Origin: JADGNF01 sp964582085 | GTDB taxonomy: Archaea > Thermoproteota > Bathyarchaeia > Bathyarchaeales > Bathycorpusculaceae | Direction: 5' to 3' | Length of the DNA stretch: 57,374 nucleotides | Assembly: GCA_964582085.1 (NCBI GenBank) | Contig: CAZOPV010000001.1 | Location: 1-57,374 of the forward strand | In this document: positions 6,630 through 16,286 of the stretch, piece after piece | Numbering within the stretch: position 1 is the stretch's first letter | Layout: each line of letters begins with the position of its first letter | The notes under the pieces: model-generated | What the model was told of the DNA's origin: nothing | Databases searched by the model: none | Seen by the model: only the letters and a program-made list of their open reading frames with translations | Program-made: the position numbers and the translations under genes

Positions 6630-9600
6630 ATGACACAGCTCAAACTATCTTTTGTTGCAACAACGTTAACTGATACAGCACCTCTTATCTCAGCGATTAA
6701 ATCGGTAAATCAAAGACTCGGTGATGTAGTAAATGTTCGCCTTAAAACGGGTGTGACACCCCAAGACTTCAGTAATATGGACGAATTCATTCATTTTGCA
6801 CAAAAGTCTCATTTAGCTATTGTACATCTGATGGGTACCTTCCAAGATTATGATAAATTTGTTTCTTCAATGAAAAACTTTAATGTTCCTTTATTGGTGA
6901 TTTCTCCCAATAAAACCCAGCCAAGTATATGCACACTTGAGCCGGAAGATAAAGAGCAAATCTTAAAATATCTTCAATATGGTGGAAAAAATAACTTTGA
7001 AAATCTCCTGCTGTATTTGGCGAACCGCTTTACGGGCTCCAATTACGAAGTTCTTCCACCTAAAAAAATACTGTGGGAAGGCATCTACCATCCTGACTTT
7101 GAAATGCTTCTCACTTTAGACGAGTATACAGAAAAAAAACTTGCTCCCGGCAAACCCAACGTCGGCATTTTGTTTCACACAACCCAATTTCAGAGTGAAA
7201 ACACTACCCTCGTGGATATCCTAATCAAAGCCATCGAGAGTCAAGGCGCCAATGCTATTGCTGTATCTTTTGGTGGTAATTTGAAATGGGCTATCGAGAC
7301 CTTTTTTATAAAAGACGACAAACCTCTAGTGGGTGCATTAGTAAGCACCTTATGTTTTTCATTAACGGCATCAAATATCGAGGCTTCAAATGCCTTGAAC
7401 AAATTGGGCGTACCTGTCATAAAGGCGATTCTAACCGTTAACTCTTTTGAGAACTGGCGTGATACTGAACAAGGAATAAATTTTATCGACATACCGCCAA
7501 GTGTGGTTATGCCCGAGTTTGATGGTTTTCTAATCACCGTGCCCGTGGCTGCGATGGATTCAACCGAGATTGATCCCTTAACTGGAACTAAGATACTCAA
7601 ATTTGAGCCAATTCCTGAAAGAGTAAGCAAAGTAGCTCGCTTAAGTGTAAACTGGGCAAAACTGAAACTCATCCCAAACAGTGAGCGCAAAGTAGCTATA
7701 ATTTTTCATAATTATCCTCCGAGAAATGATGCCATCGGTAAAGCTTTCGCAATTGATACTCCAGTCTCGGTTTTAAACCTGCTAAAAGACATGAAGGCTG
7801 CAGGATATCATATAGACAGTTTGCCTGAAAGTGGCCAACAACTGATAGACAAAATAATTGAAGGCTTAACCAATGACCTGAGGTGGTTGAGTACTGAAGA
7901 TCTTGCAAAAAGAGCTGTTGGCAGAATATCATACATGCAATATAAACAATGGTTCAATGAGTTACCATCTGCCGCCAAAGAAAAAATGCGCACTGCGTGG
8001 GGAAAACCCCCAGGTAAACTCTTCAATTACAAGGGCAATTTGTTGGTTCCAGGAGTAATCAACGGAAACATTTTCATGGGGCTTCAGCCACCACGTGGTT
8101 CTTTAGGGGAAATTGATTCAGCTAGTTATCATAGTCCTGACTTGCCTTTATCGCATTACTATTACGCTTATTACCGTTGGATTCGCGACGAGTTCAAGGC
8201 GAATGTTGTGATCCATGTGGGAACACATGGTAGCTTGGAGTGGTTGCCTGGTAAATCTGTAGGGCTATCGGAGTCTTGTTTTCCTGATGTGGCAATTTCC
8301 GATTTACCCAATGTTTATCCTTACGTTATCACTAATCCCGGTGAAGGTACCCAAGCTAAAAGGCGTAGCTACTGTTGCATAATTGACTACTTGATTCCGG
8401 TGATGCATAACGCTGATACCTACGAGGAGATGGCAAAACTTGAAGTTCAATTGCAAGAATATTATCACGCAAAACTCACCGATGAGGGAAAGTTGTCAGT
8501 TTTGAAAAAAACACTTTGGGAGACTATTATTTCTTGCAAGTTGGATCAAGACCTCAAAATTACACAAGAAGATGCTTTCGCTGATTTTGACAGTTTTTTG
8601 GAAAAGTTACATTCTTATCTACATGACCTCTCTGACGCTCAGCTTCGGGATGGTTTACACACATTAGGTCAACCACCAAATGATTTGCAGTTAGCTGAGT
8701 TCTTGGTCACTTTAACCAGATTAGGCAACGGCTCTGTGCCTTCTTTGCGGCAATCCCTCGCTGAGTTGAAGGGTTATGATTATGAGTGCTTGCTGGCGAA
8801 TAAGGGAAAGATGCGTTCTGATGGAAGGACAAATGGTGATGTGATTAAAGAACTGAATACTATTGCTTTGGAGTTGATGAAACAATTCAATGCTAAAGGC
8901 TTTAATGAAAACAATGTCGACGAAGTAATACAGAATGTACTTGGCTGTAGCAGTCATAAGGTAAAGCAGTGTCTAGTTTACGTAAGCCATTTCCTTGTGC
9001 CTGCTTTGAAGAAGACCACAGATGAATTGACTAACATCATGGCAGCATGTGAGAGTGGTTTTGTTCCTCCAGGTCCTTCAGGTTCCATAACTCGAGGTAT
9101 GGCAGATATCCTGCCTACTGGCAGAAACTTTTACTCTGTAGACCCAAGGTCTGTGCCTTCTACTGCTGCTTGGCGTGTGGGTGTTGCCTTGGCTGATAAC
9201 CTTCTGGAGCGATATGTGAAAGAGGAAGGTAAATATCCTGAGAGTGTGGGCACAATCTTGTGGGCAACAGATGCCATGAAGACGAAAGGTGATGATGTAG
9301 CTGAGATTTTGTATTTGCTGGGTATTAGACCTGTTTGGGAGGAGTCTAGTGGACGTGTTGTAGGGCTTGAGGCTATTCCGCTTGAGGAGTTGAAACGTCC
9401 TAGAATTGATGTTACCGTTCGTATAAGTGGTCTGTTTAGGGATACTTTTCCCAATATTGTTCACCTAATTGATGAGGCAGTGGCTTTGGCGGCTGCTCTC
9501 AAAGAGCCTCCAGATAAAAACTATGTACGAAAACATGTGGAAAACGAAGTTAGTGAACGTGTGGCTCAAGGGGTTGATCATGAAACTGCACGAGAAGAGG

Positions 9601-10328
9601 CGCAGTATAGGGTCTTTGGTGACAAACCTTCTGCTTATGGCTGCGGAGTTAGTGAATTGGTAAGTTCTAAGAATTGGAAAACTCAAAAAGACTTAAGCGA
9701 CATCTACGTTGCTTGGGGAAGCTATGCCTACAGCCGGAAGGTTTATGGATGTTTGGCGCCTGATCGGTTTAAGCTCCGTCTCAGCCAGATTAATGCAACA
9801 GTGAAAAATCAGGATTCAAGAGAGTATGATATACTTGACTGTGATGATTGGTATGATGCACATGGCGGAATGATTGTGTCCGTTAAAACATTGAGCGGGA
9901 AGGTGCCTCGGTCTTACTGTGGTGATAGTTCTGACCCTGAACGGGTGAAAATTAGGAGCACTGCTGAGGAGACATGTCATGTTTTTCGTACACGCCTTCT
10001 TAATCCCAAGTGGATTACCAGCATGATGCGTCATGGCTATGCAGGTGCCGCTGACCTCTCCAAGACAATTGATGACGTTTTAGGCTGGGACGCTACTGTA
10101 GAAGTCGTTGAAGACTGGATGTATGAAGATATTGCTAAAAAGTATGTTCTAGACAAGAAAATGCAGAAATGGCTCAAAGAGGTTAATCCTTATGCACTCC
10201 AAAATATGGTTGAGAGACTTTTAGAGATAATTGAACGGAAACTGTGGAACGCAACTGAGGAGATGAAAAAGAAGCTGCAGAGCCTCTATTTAGAAATCGA
10301 AGGAGTTTTGGAAGGTGAAAATGAATAA
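6630..10328 (+). CDS. cobN: Cobaltochelatase subunit CobN-like
   Basis: The large (1232 aa) subunit of the cobalt/magnesium chelatase type that works with AAA+ ChlI/ChlD partners. The family signature HVGTHGSLEWLPGKSVGLS lies near residue 530, and the NPGEGTQAKRR and PTGRNFYSVDPR segments are intact. The length is normal for CobN (about 1200-1300). The AAA+/vWA partner is at 10527. The archaeal (anaerobic) corrin route usually inserts cobalt with CbiK/CbiX, so the actual substrate of CobN here is uncertain: it may be a late corrin salvage step or another tetrapyrrole. It starts at ATG 6630 after GAGGGCTG. Confidence 0.9.
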   Translation: MTQLKLSFVATTLTDTAPLISAIKSVNQRLGDVVNVRLKTGVTPQDFSNMDEFIHFAQKSHLAIVHLMGTFQDYDKFVSSMKNFNVPLLVISPNKTQPSICTLEPEDKEQILKYLQYGGKNNFENLLLYLANRFTGSNYEVLPPKKILWEGIYHPDFEMLLTLDEYTEKKLAPGKPNVGILFHTTQFQSENTTLVDILIKAIESQGANAIAVSFGGNLKWAIETFFIKDDKPLVGALVSTLCFSLTASNIEASNALNKLGVPVIKAILTVNSFENWRDTEQGINFIDIPPSVVMPEFDGFLITVPVAAMDSTEIDPLTGTKILKFEPIPERVSKVARLSVNWAKLKLIPNSERKVAIIFHNYPPRNDAIGKAFAIDTPVSVLNLLKDMKAAGYHIDSLPESGQQLIDKIIEGLTNDLRWLSTEDLAKRAVGRISYMQYKQWFNELPSAAKEKMRTAWGKPPGKLFNYKGNLLVPGVINGNIFMGLQPPRGSLGEIDSASYHSPDLPLSHYYYAYYRWIRDEFKANVVIHVGTHGSLEWLPGKSVGLSESCFPDVAISDLPNVYPYVITNPGEGTQAKRRSYCCIIDYLIPVMHNADTYEEMAKLEVQLQEYYHAKLTDEGKLSVLKKTLWETIISCKLDQDLKITQEDAFADFDSFLEKLHSYLHDLSDAQLRDGLHTLGQPPNDLQLAEFLVTLTRLGNGSVPSLRQSLAELKGYDYECLLANKGKMRSDGRTNGDVIKELNTIALELMKQFNAKGFNENNVDEVIQNVLGCSSHKVKQCLVYVSHFLVPALKKTTDELTNIMAACESGFVPPGPSGSITRGMADILPTGRNFYSVDPRSVPSTAAWRVGVALADNLLERYVKEEGKYPESVGTILWATDAMKTKGDDVAEILYLLGIRPVWEESSGRVVGLEAIPLEELKRPRIDVTVRISGLFRDTFPNIVHLIDEAVALAAALKEPPDKNYVRKHVENEVSERVAQGVDHETAREEAQYRVFGDKPSAYGCGVSELVSSKNWKTQKDLSDIYVAWGSYAYSRKVYGCLAPDRFKLRLSQINATVKNQDSREYDILDCDDWYDAHGGMIVSVKTLSGKVPRSYCGDSSDPERVKIRSTAEETCHVFRTRLLNPKWITSMMRHGYAGAADLSKTIDDVLGWDATVEVVEDWMYEDIAKKYVLDKKMQKWLKEVNPYALQNMVERLLEIIERKLWNATEEMKKKLQSLYLEIEGVLEGENE

Positions 10329-10467
10329 CGCTAAAAAATGATGAACGGTAAATACATGAAATAATTGTTAACTTTGCTTTTTAGGATGTTTGCCGTCAAC
10401 AAACAGGCTAACCTTTAGTTTTCTGATGTAAATCATGGGCTACTTTATTCAACCTATATTCAACTTT

Positions 10468-10510
10468 AATTAAATTAAGGTTTATATGCAATTGTTGGAT
10501 AAACCATCCA
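10468..10510 (+). promoter_or_regulatory. Promoter of the chelatase operon, homologous to the 5055-5094 promoter
   Basis: AAGG (10477-10480) plus TTTATAT forms a BRE/TATA box, 50 nt before ATG 10527. GTTGGATAA (10494-10502) follows at the same distance as in the 5080 copy. Here the second half-site is shifted: TGGAT (10496-10500) pairs with ATCCA (10506-10510) across a 5-nt spacer. Shared spacing and sequence suggest co-regulation of both transcription units, perhaps by a metal- or corrinoid-responsive repressor, which is inference. Confidence 0.6.
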
Positions 10511-10526
10511 TAAAAAGTGAACATCC

Positions 10527-12554
10527 ATGCAGTGGCGAAATAAAACGGTATATCCATTTAGCGCTATTGTCGGTCAAGATAAGATGAAACTGGCGCTGAT
10601 TCTCAATGTTATAAATCCAAAAATTGGCGGAGTGTTGCTTCGTGGAGAAAAAGGTACAGGCAAATCTTTAGCTGTGCGTGCGCTGGCTAATTTGTTGCCT
10701 GAAGTTGAAGTTGTTGCTGGTTGTCCTTTTCACTGTGATCCACGGCGCCCAAAAGAGCTTTGTAGTCTGTGCAGTGCTAAAGTAGCCAACGGCGAGGATC
10801 TTCCAATAGTCAAACGTTCCGTTTCTGTTGTAGATTTGCCAGTAGGCGCAACGGAAGATCGTCTCGTCGGAACTTTAGATATTGAAAAAGCCATAAAAAG
10901 TGGCGAGAAACATTTTGAGCCAGGAATTCTTGCAGCGGCTAACCGGAACATTTTGTATATTGACGAAGTTAATTTGCTTGATGACCACCTGGTTGACGTA
11001 CTGCTCGATGCTGCGGCTATGGGCGTGAATTATGTGGAGCGGGAGGGTGTTTCTTTTACGCATCCGTCGCAGTTCGTGTTGGTCGGTACCATGAATCCTG
11101 AAGAGGGCGAGTTGCGTCCTCAGTTGTTGGATCGTTTTGCCTTGTCTGTTGAAGTCAGAGGCATTCCATATCGCGAAGCACGGGCGGAAATTGTTAGACG
11201 ACGCATTGCTTTTGAATCTGATCCAGTAGGATTTATTGAAGCTCAGAAGGATGGACAGGCACAGATTCTCAAAAAAATTATTGACGCAACCAAACTTTTG
11301 CCAAAGGTACAGTTAAGCACTGAAATGTTGGATTTGATTACTTCGATTTGTGTAGACTTTGCTGTTGACGGTCATCGCGCTGACATAACTATTTACAAGA
11401 CTGCTTGTACCATAGCCGCGTTTAAGGGTAGAACTGAGGTTATTGAGGAGGATGTTAAAGAGGCTGCTGAGCTAGCTCTGGCGCATCGCAGGCGTCGACA
11501 GCCTTTTGAAGAACCCCAACTAGAGAATGAAAAGTTGCAGGAAAGTATACAGAACTGGTATAATAATAAAAATCAAAACATACAAAAACCGCCTGAACAG
11601 TCACAAGTACCTAAAGATAACTCCTCTCAAAGTGATGCTAAAAATAACAATGACCAAGAGGAGTCCAAAAATGACGCGGCATCTGAGCAGGTTTTTGAAG
11701 CTGATTCCCCATATAAGGTTAAGCCTCTTTCGATGTCTGTTTTGGATGAAGTCGAGCGTAAAGGAACTGGACGAAGGTCCAAGAGTTTAAGTAATTCTAA
11801 GAGTGGGCGATATGTAGACAGCGCTATTCCCAAGGGGAAAGCGGAGGATTTAGCTTTTGACGCTACCTTACGGGCAGCAGCGCCTTTCCAACGTCAGCGC
11901 AGAGAAGAAACCGGTAAAAGAAATTGTTTTCTCCTTGAGGCGAGTGATCTTCGTGATAAGGTTCGCGAAAGAAAAATTGGCAGTTTAATTATGTTTGTGG
12001 TTGATGCTAGTGGTTCAATGGCTGCAGAGGAACGGATGAGCGCTACCAAAGGCGCAATTTTGTCCCTCTTGCTTGATGCATATCAACGGCGAGATCGTGT
12101 AGGTATGATTGTTTTTAGGAAGGATAAGGCTGAACTTGTGCTTCCACCCACTAACAGCGTAGATCTCGCTCATAGATGCTTGTCAGTGTTACCAACGGGC
12201 GGGCGTACTCCAATGGCTCACGGGTTGTTGCTCGGTTTGGAAACTATTAAAAATTATCTAAAACGACACAAAGAAACCATACCCCTTATGGCACTGGTTT
12301 CTGACGGACGAGCTAATGTTCCACTTAACGGCGGTGATCCTGTTGAGGAAGCAAAGTTGATTGCCCGTGAAATAGGTTGTGCAGGTATTAAATCAATCGC
12401 AATTGATACAGAGAGAAGCTTTCTTACATTTGGGTTGGTTAAACAGATTTGTGACGAAATGAAAGGGCATTATTTGCAATTAGAGGAGTTGAGTGCTGCG
12501 CCTATCGCTTCTGTTGTCCGTGACAATTTGTCTTACGATCCAGAAGTAAGTTGA
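10527..12554 (+). CDS. Fused ChlI-ChlD type chelatase subunit (AAA+ plus von Willebrand A)
   Basis: The 675-aa ATPase partner of CobN. Residues 1-345 form an AAA+ module with Walker A GEKGTGKS (40-47) and Walker B NILYIDE (141-147). A four-cysteine insertion C66-x3-C70, C79-x2-C82 is typical of this subfamily. Residues 345-400 form a Gln/Asn/Asp/Glu linker. From about 488 a vWA domain carries an intact MIDAS start DASGSMA. The fusion of I and D functions is common in archaea. It is preceded by its own TATA box and operator and followed by permease and ATPase genes of importer set 2. Confidence 0.9.
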   Translation: MQWRNKTVYPFSAIVGQDKMKLALILNVINPKIGGVLLRGEKGTGKSLAVRALANLLPEVEVVAGCPFHCDPRRPKELCSLCSAKVANGEDLPIVKRSVSVVDLPVGATEDRLVGTLDIEKAIKSGEKHFEPGILAAANRNILYIDEVNLLDDHLVDVLLDAAAMGVNYVEREGVSFTHPSQFVLVGTMNPEEGELRPQLLDRFALSVEVRGIPYREARAEIVRRRIAFESDPVGFIEAQKDGQAQILKKIIDATKLLPKVQLSTEMLDLITSICVDFAVDGHRADITIYKTACTIAAFKGRTEVIEEDVKEAAELALAHRRRRQPFEEPQLENEKLQESIQNWYNNKNQNIQKPPEQSQVPKDNSSQSDAKNNNDQEESKNDAASEQVFEADSPYKVKPLSMSVLDEVERKGTGRRSKSLSNSKSGRYVDSAIPKGKAEDLAFDATLRAAAPFQRQRREETGKRNCFLLEASDLRDKVRERKIGSLIMFVVDASGSMAAEERMSATKGAILSLLLDAYQRRDRVGMIVFRKDKAELVLPPTNSVDLAHRCLSVLPTGGRTPMAHGLLLGLETIKNYLKRHKETIPLMALVSDGRANVPLNGGDPVEEAKLIAREIGCAGIKSIAIDTERSFLTFGLVKQICDEMKGHYLQLEELSAAPIASVVRDNLSYDPEVS

Positions 12555-12709
12555 AGAAATTGACTTTGGTGAAGTTTATGAAGAATATAATTGTTCTTTT
12601 GGCTAAGCCCATCAGGGGTTTGGGTTTCAATGTAATTGATGCGAAATTGAACAAGTTTTTTGGAACAACGATTAAGAGGTTTCCATATACGTATGTCTTC
12701 AACTGTTGA
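12551..12709 (+). CDS. Possible 52-aa small protein between chelatase and permease genes
   Basis: TTG 12551 overlaps the chelatase stop (TTGA), and the frame runs 52 codons to TGA 12707-12709, overlapping the permease start at 12693. The product begins MKKLTLVKFMKNIIVLLAKP and is basic and hydrophobic. The arrangement would couple translation across the 138-nt gap. No separate ribosome site is visible and I do not recognise the protein, so it may be chance. An alternative start is ATG 12578. Confidence 0.3.
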   Translation: MKKLTLVKFMKNIIVLLAKPIRGLGFNVIDAKLNKFFGTTIKRFPYTYVFNC

Positions 12710-13769
12710 ACTAAAGAAACTTTACCAGCGAAGCAATAAACGCAAAGTTCTTGCTATATTCTTCCTTTTCGTTATGCTATTCGTCGTTTTCATTATTTCA
12801 ATTAGCTATGGCGCTGGTTCACCTCGTTTTACTGAAGCTATAAACGTTATCCTTTCAAAAATCTTCCCAAATTTTGGTTTTGAAGAGGGAACACGACTAA
12901 CTCAGACAATAATTATGGATTTACGTCTCCCCAGAATTGTTCTAGCGGTAATAGCCGGGATGGGTCTTGCTGCTTCGGGTGCAACGATGCAGGGGGTTCT
13001 GAGAAATCCTCTTGTCTCCTCTTATATTTTGGGGATTTCTTCAGCAGCAGGTTTTGGGGCGGCGCTAGCCATAACTTTCGGGATAGGGTTAATTGCTGGT
13101 GTTGGTCAGTATTTGGTTATCTTTAATGCCTTCATTTTCAGTATGCTGGCAATGATAATGGTTTATGGAATAGCCCGTTTACGCGGCGTAACTACTGAGA
13201 CTGTAATACTAGCAGGAGTGGCTGTGGGTTATCTTTTTTCTGCGATGCTGTCTTTAATTCAGTACCTTGCCCCTGAGCATGAAGCTGTAAGGGCAGTAGT
13301 TTTCTGGCTCATGGGTGGTCTTAACTCCGCAACATGGAATGGAATTTTGATAGTTTTTCCTGTTGTTGTGGTGACACTGATTCTTATGATATTCCAGTCT
13401 TGGAACATTAATGTAATGAGTATGGGTGAGGATGTGGCAACAAGTTTAGGAGTTAATTCTAAACGTGTTCTAGCGATAACTATGATTTTGGAAACGCTGG
13501 CAACTGCCACAATTATTGCTTTTACTGGTGTTATTGGTTTTGTCTGTTTGATTGCTCCTCACATAGCCCGTATACTGATTGGTAGTGATTATCGGTTTCT
13601 TATCCCCTGCAGTGCTCTAGTTGGAGCATGTCTGCTTTTGTGCTCCGACACCCTTGGCAGACTTATACTTCAACCCAGCGAGTTGCCCGTAGGGATTGTA
13701 ACTTCGCTGCTAGGCGTTCCATTCTTCATTTATATTCTAATAAGTAAGCGGAGGCAAAGTTGGAGTTGA
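12693..13769 (+). CDS. btuC: Corrinoid ABC transporter permease (BtuC/FecCD family), set 2
   Basis: A 358-aa permease with about ten membrane spans. Family blocks are visible: MDLRLPRIVLAVIAGMGLAA, RNPLVSSYILGISSAAGFGA, FWLMGGLNSATW and FTGVIGFVCLIAPHIAR. ATG 12693 is preferred over TTG 12660 because AAGAGGT lies before it. Its end overlaps the ATPase gene by 10 nt. It is a paralogue of the permease at 3691, with the same fold but clearly diverged sequence. Confidence 0.9.
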   Translation: MSSTVELKKLYQRSNKRKVLAIFFLFVMLFVVFIISISYGAGSPRFTEAINVILSKIFPNFGFEEGTRLTQTIIMDLRLPRIVLAVIAGMGLAASGATMQGVLRNPLVSSYILGISSAAGFGAALAITFGIGLIAGVGQYLVIFNAFIFSMLAMIMVYGIARLRGVTTETVILAGVAVGYLFSAMLSLIQYLAPEHEAVRAVVFWLMGGLNSATWNGILIVFPVVVVTLILMIFQSWNINVMSMGEDVATSLGVNSKRVLAITMILETLATATIIAFTGVIGFVCLIAPHIARILIGSDYRFLIPCSALVGACLLLCSDTLGRLILQPSELPVGIVTSLLGVPFFIYILISKRRQSWS

Positions 13770-14590
13770 AACTGATAATCAATAAACTTTCGTTTAACTA
13801 CCCAGGTTTTCCTGTACTAAAGGATGTAGAGCTAGAGGTGGGTGCGGGTGAAGTGTTGAGTATCGTTGGGCCAAATGGCTCAGGCAAAAGTACTCTTCTA
13901 AAATGTATCAACCGAATTCTCAAAACCAGGAAGAACACAGTATTAATTGACGGAAAATGTACCCACAAAATAGGGCTAAAAGAACTATCCAAGATCATGG
14001 GGTACGTCCCCCAAACCTCAACCAGTGTTTTTCCCTTCACTGTATTTGACGTAGTGCTAATGGGTAGAAAACCTCACATTAATTGGAAATTGAGTGAACG
14101 AGATAACGAAATTGTTGCAGAAGTGTTGGATTTTATGGGAATCGGCGAATTGGCTATGCGGCACTTTAATGAACTCAGTGGTGGTGAACAGCAAAAAGTT
14201 GTCATTGCACGTGCGTTAGCTCAACAACCTCAATTGTTGCTTCTCGACGAGCCTACAAGTTCTCTTGATATTAGGCATCAGTTGGAGATATTGTGTATAC
14301 TCAAGAGTTTAACTGAAAGCAAAGAACGCACCGTTATCATGGCGATTCACGATTTGAATCTGGCAAGTCGTTTCTCAGATAAGTTGATTATGCTAAAACA
14401 GGGGCAAATTTTTGCTGTTGGTTCTCCTGAATTGGTATTGACTGAAAATAACATAGCTGCAGTTTACGGAGTCCAATCGCGGGTAACAACTACTGTTTTA
14501 GGGAAGCCTCAGGTTACGCCTTTGGTTTCTGGAATACAACGAATTGGAACCTCAAAGTTGCCAACAGGAATTATGGCAGAACAGATGTAA
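13760..14590 (+). CDS. btuD: Corrinoid ABC transporter ATP-binding protein (BtuD family), set 2
   Basis: A 276-aa ATPase. Walker A is GPNGSGKS (37-44), the Q-loop GYVPQ, signature LSGGEQQKV (about 139), Walker B LLLLDEP and H-loop AIHDLNLA. TTG 13760 is set by GGAGG eight bases upstream and lies inside the permease end, so the two are translationally coupled. It is a close paralogue of the ATPase at 325. The C-terminal 40 residues extend beyond the usual domain. cbiZ follows after 12 nt. Confidence 0.92.
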   Translation: MELKLIINKLSFNYPGFPVLKDVELEVGAGEVLSIVGPNGSGKSTLLKCINRILKTRKNTVLIDGKCTHKIGLKELSKIMGYVPQTSTSVFPFTVFDVVLMGRKPHINWKLSERDNEIVAEVLDFMGIGELAMRHFNELSGGEQQKVVIARALAQQPQLLLLDEPTSSLDIRHQLEILCILKSLTESKERTVIMAIHDLNLASRFSDKLIMLKQGQIFAVGSPELVLTENNIAAVYGVQSRVTTTVLGKPQVTPLVSGIQRIGTSKLPTGIMAEQM

Positions 14591-14602
14591 GGTGAAATTA
14601 AA

Positions 14603-15334
14603 ATGAAAGAAAAGAAAATCCCCATCAAATTAGAAGACGTTGAAGCCAAAATAGTTTACCATGCTTACGCAGGTTTCGATCTAAACACTTTGCTTGTTTC
14701 TTTTGTTGAAAAACGCAAGGTTCTCTCAACGTTAGATGGTTTCAGAAAGGTAGCTTTTGTAGCAAACACTTACACGCCGCTCAGTTTATCCGAATCCACT
14801 ATGAAGAACTACAAAGCTTTTCAGAGAAAGTTTCCATTAACCTTAGGCATTAAGCCTAGTGATATTTCTTTTATGAGCACAGGCGTTAATATGGACAATT
14901 CTGCCATTTTTGAGGATTCATATCGTGAATTCAAAGTGTGTTGCATAGCCACTGCAGGGGCAAAAGATAACGCTCTGAGGACAGGAGTAGACAAAGCTAA
15001 TTACTTGGAGCGAGACGGAAAATTCATTGCCGCCCTTGGAACAATTAATCTGATTCTTCTTACAAACGTCTCCTTAAGTGACGGTGCCATGGCGCGTGCT
15101 ATCATTACCGCTACAGAGGCAAAAACAGCAGCCCTTCAAGATTTGAATGTTAGAAGTACATCAGCGCCTCAACACCAAGCCACTGGCACAGGAACAGACA
15201 ATATGATTGTTGTTTCTGGTAAAAGCTCAGCTAAACCCCTACAAATAACTAGTGGTCATGTTAAGATAGGCGAATTAATTGGCTTCTTGACCAAAAAGGC
15301 AGTTGCTGAAGCACTAAAGAAGCACGATGGGTAA
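14603..15334 (+). CDS. cbiZ: Adenosylcobinamide amidohydrolase CbiZ
   Basis: Cleaves the aminopropanol side chain of adenosylcobinamide (and pseudocobalamin in some bacteria) to adenosylcobyric acid, allowing salvage of imported corrinoids in archaea. At 243 aa it carries the CbiZ signature segments FMSTGVNM, CIATAGAKDNALRTGVD, GTINLILLTNVSLSDGAMAR and ATEAKTAALQDL, then ATGTGTDN. It is directly downstream of the set 2 permease/ATPase genes with its own AAGGTG site. This gene is the strongest evidence that the neighbouring importers carry corrinoids rather than iron chelates. Confidence 0.93.
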   Translation: MKEKKIPIKLEDVEAKIVYHAYAGFDLNTLLVSFVEKRKVLSTLDGFRKVAFVANTYTPLSLSESTMKNYKAFQRKFPLTLGIKPSDISFMSTGVNMDNSAIFEDSYREFKVCCIATAGAKDNALRTGVDKANYLERDGKFIAALGTINLILLTNVSLSDGAMARAIITATEAKTAALQDLNVRSTSAPQHQATGTGTDNMIVVSGKSSAKPLQITSGHVKIGELIGFLTKKAVAEALKKHDG

Positions 15335-15425
15335 ATGGAGAAACTAAATAGATGAAAAAGTTCTATTGGTGAACTAAACCTCATGCTCAATGAGAACATC
15401 ATAAGCTGGTATGTGAGGACAGAAA

Positions 15426-16286
15426 ATGGATGCATTCATCGTAACTGAAAAGTTGACCAAAGAATATGGCGCTATCAAAGCTGTCCAAGATTTAAACCTC
15501 AAAGTTTACACTGGAGAAATTTTCGGATTTTTGGGTCCTAATGGAGCAGGAAAGACCACAACTATTCGGATTATGACGACTCTAACTAAACCCACTTCTG
15601 GCTGGGTGAAAATAGGCGGTTTTCATGTTGTAAAGGAAGCTGACAAGGTAAAGAAAGTGATTGGGGTTGTTCAACAGCATTTGACTTTGGATCGAGATTT
15701 GACTGTGCGAGAAAACTTGGAGTTTCGTGCTCGCTTACATCATTTGGAACCGACTGAGCGGCGGCGTCGCATTAAAGAATTGCTTGAGTATGTTGAACTT
15801 ACTGACTGTGCTGACCGCATGGTCGATACTCTATCTGGCGGCATGAAAAAACGTGTGGCAATAGTTAGTTCTTTGTTACATAAGCCAAAGGTTTTGTTTC
15901 TGGATGAACCAACAGTAGGGCTTGATGCTCAAGCGCGTCGCCGCTTATGGGACCTAGTACGGCGATTGAATTCAGATGGCACCACAATATTTCTCACCAC
16001 TCATTATATTGAGGAGGCTGAGGCTTTGTGTAATAGAGTGGGTATCCTTCACAATGGCAAATTGATTGCGTTAGATTCTCCTTTTGAGTTGCGTAAGAAG
16101 TTGGGGCTAATTACTGTAGAGACACTTATAGATAAGGAAACCTGTTGCAAGTTTTTTGCTGATCGCGCGGCGGCGAATAGTTATGTGCAAACACTGCCGC
16201 CTAACGTTAAGACGGTTGTTATTCGTGATTCAAATTTGGAGGATATCTTTGTGGAGTTCACTGGTCAAAAGGTTGGTGATGCCTAA
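15426..16286 (+). CDS. ABC-2 type transporter ATP-binding protein
   Basis: A 286-aa ATPase of the daunorubicin-resistance/CcmA-like export group. Walker A is LGPNGAGKTTT (36-46), followed by the Q-loop VVQQ, signature LSGGMKKRV, Walker B VLFLDEPTVGLD and H-loop TTHYIEEAE. The C-terminal 70 residues match the extra domain of exporters. Its stop is followed directly by the permease ATG. The exported substrate is unknown; the position after cbiZ may mean only that it closes the cluster. Confidence 0.88.
   Translation: MDAFIVTEKLTKEYGAIKAVQDLNLKVYTGEIFGFLGPNGAGKTTTIRIMTTLTKPTSGWVKIGGFHVVKEADKVKKVIGVVQQHLTLDRDLTVRENLEFRARLHHLEPTERRRRIKELLEYVELTDCADRMVDTLSGGMKKRVAIVSSLLHKPKVLFLDEPTVGLDAQARRRLWDLVRRLNSDGTTIFLTTHYIEEAEALCNRVGILHNGKLIALDSPFELRKKLGLITVETLIDKETCCKFFADRAAANSYVQTLPPNVKTVVIRDSNLEDIFVEFTGQKVGDA

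Noticed and set aside
9078..9464. Minus-strand frames within cobN
   Set aside because: Antisense of a conserved reading frame; no independent evidence.
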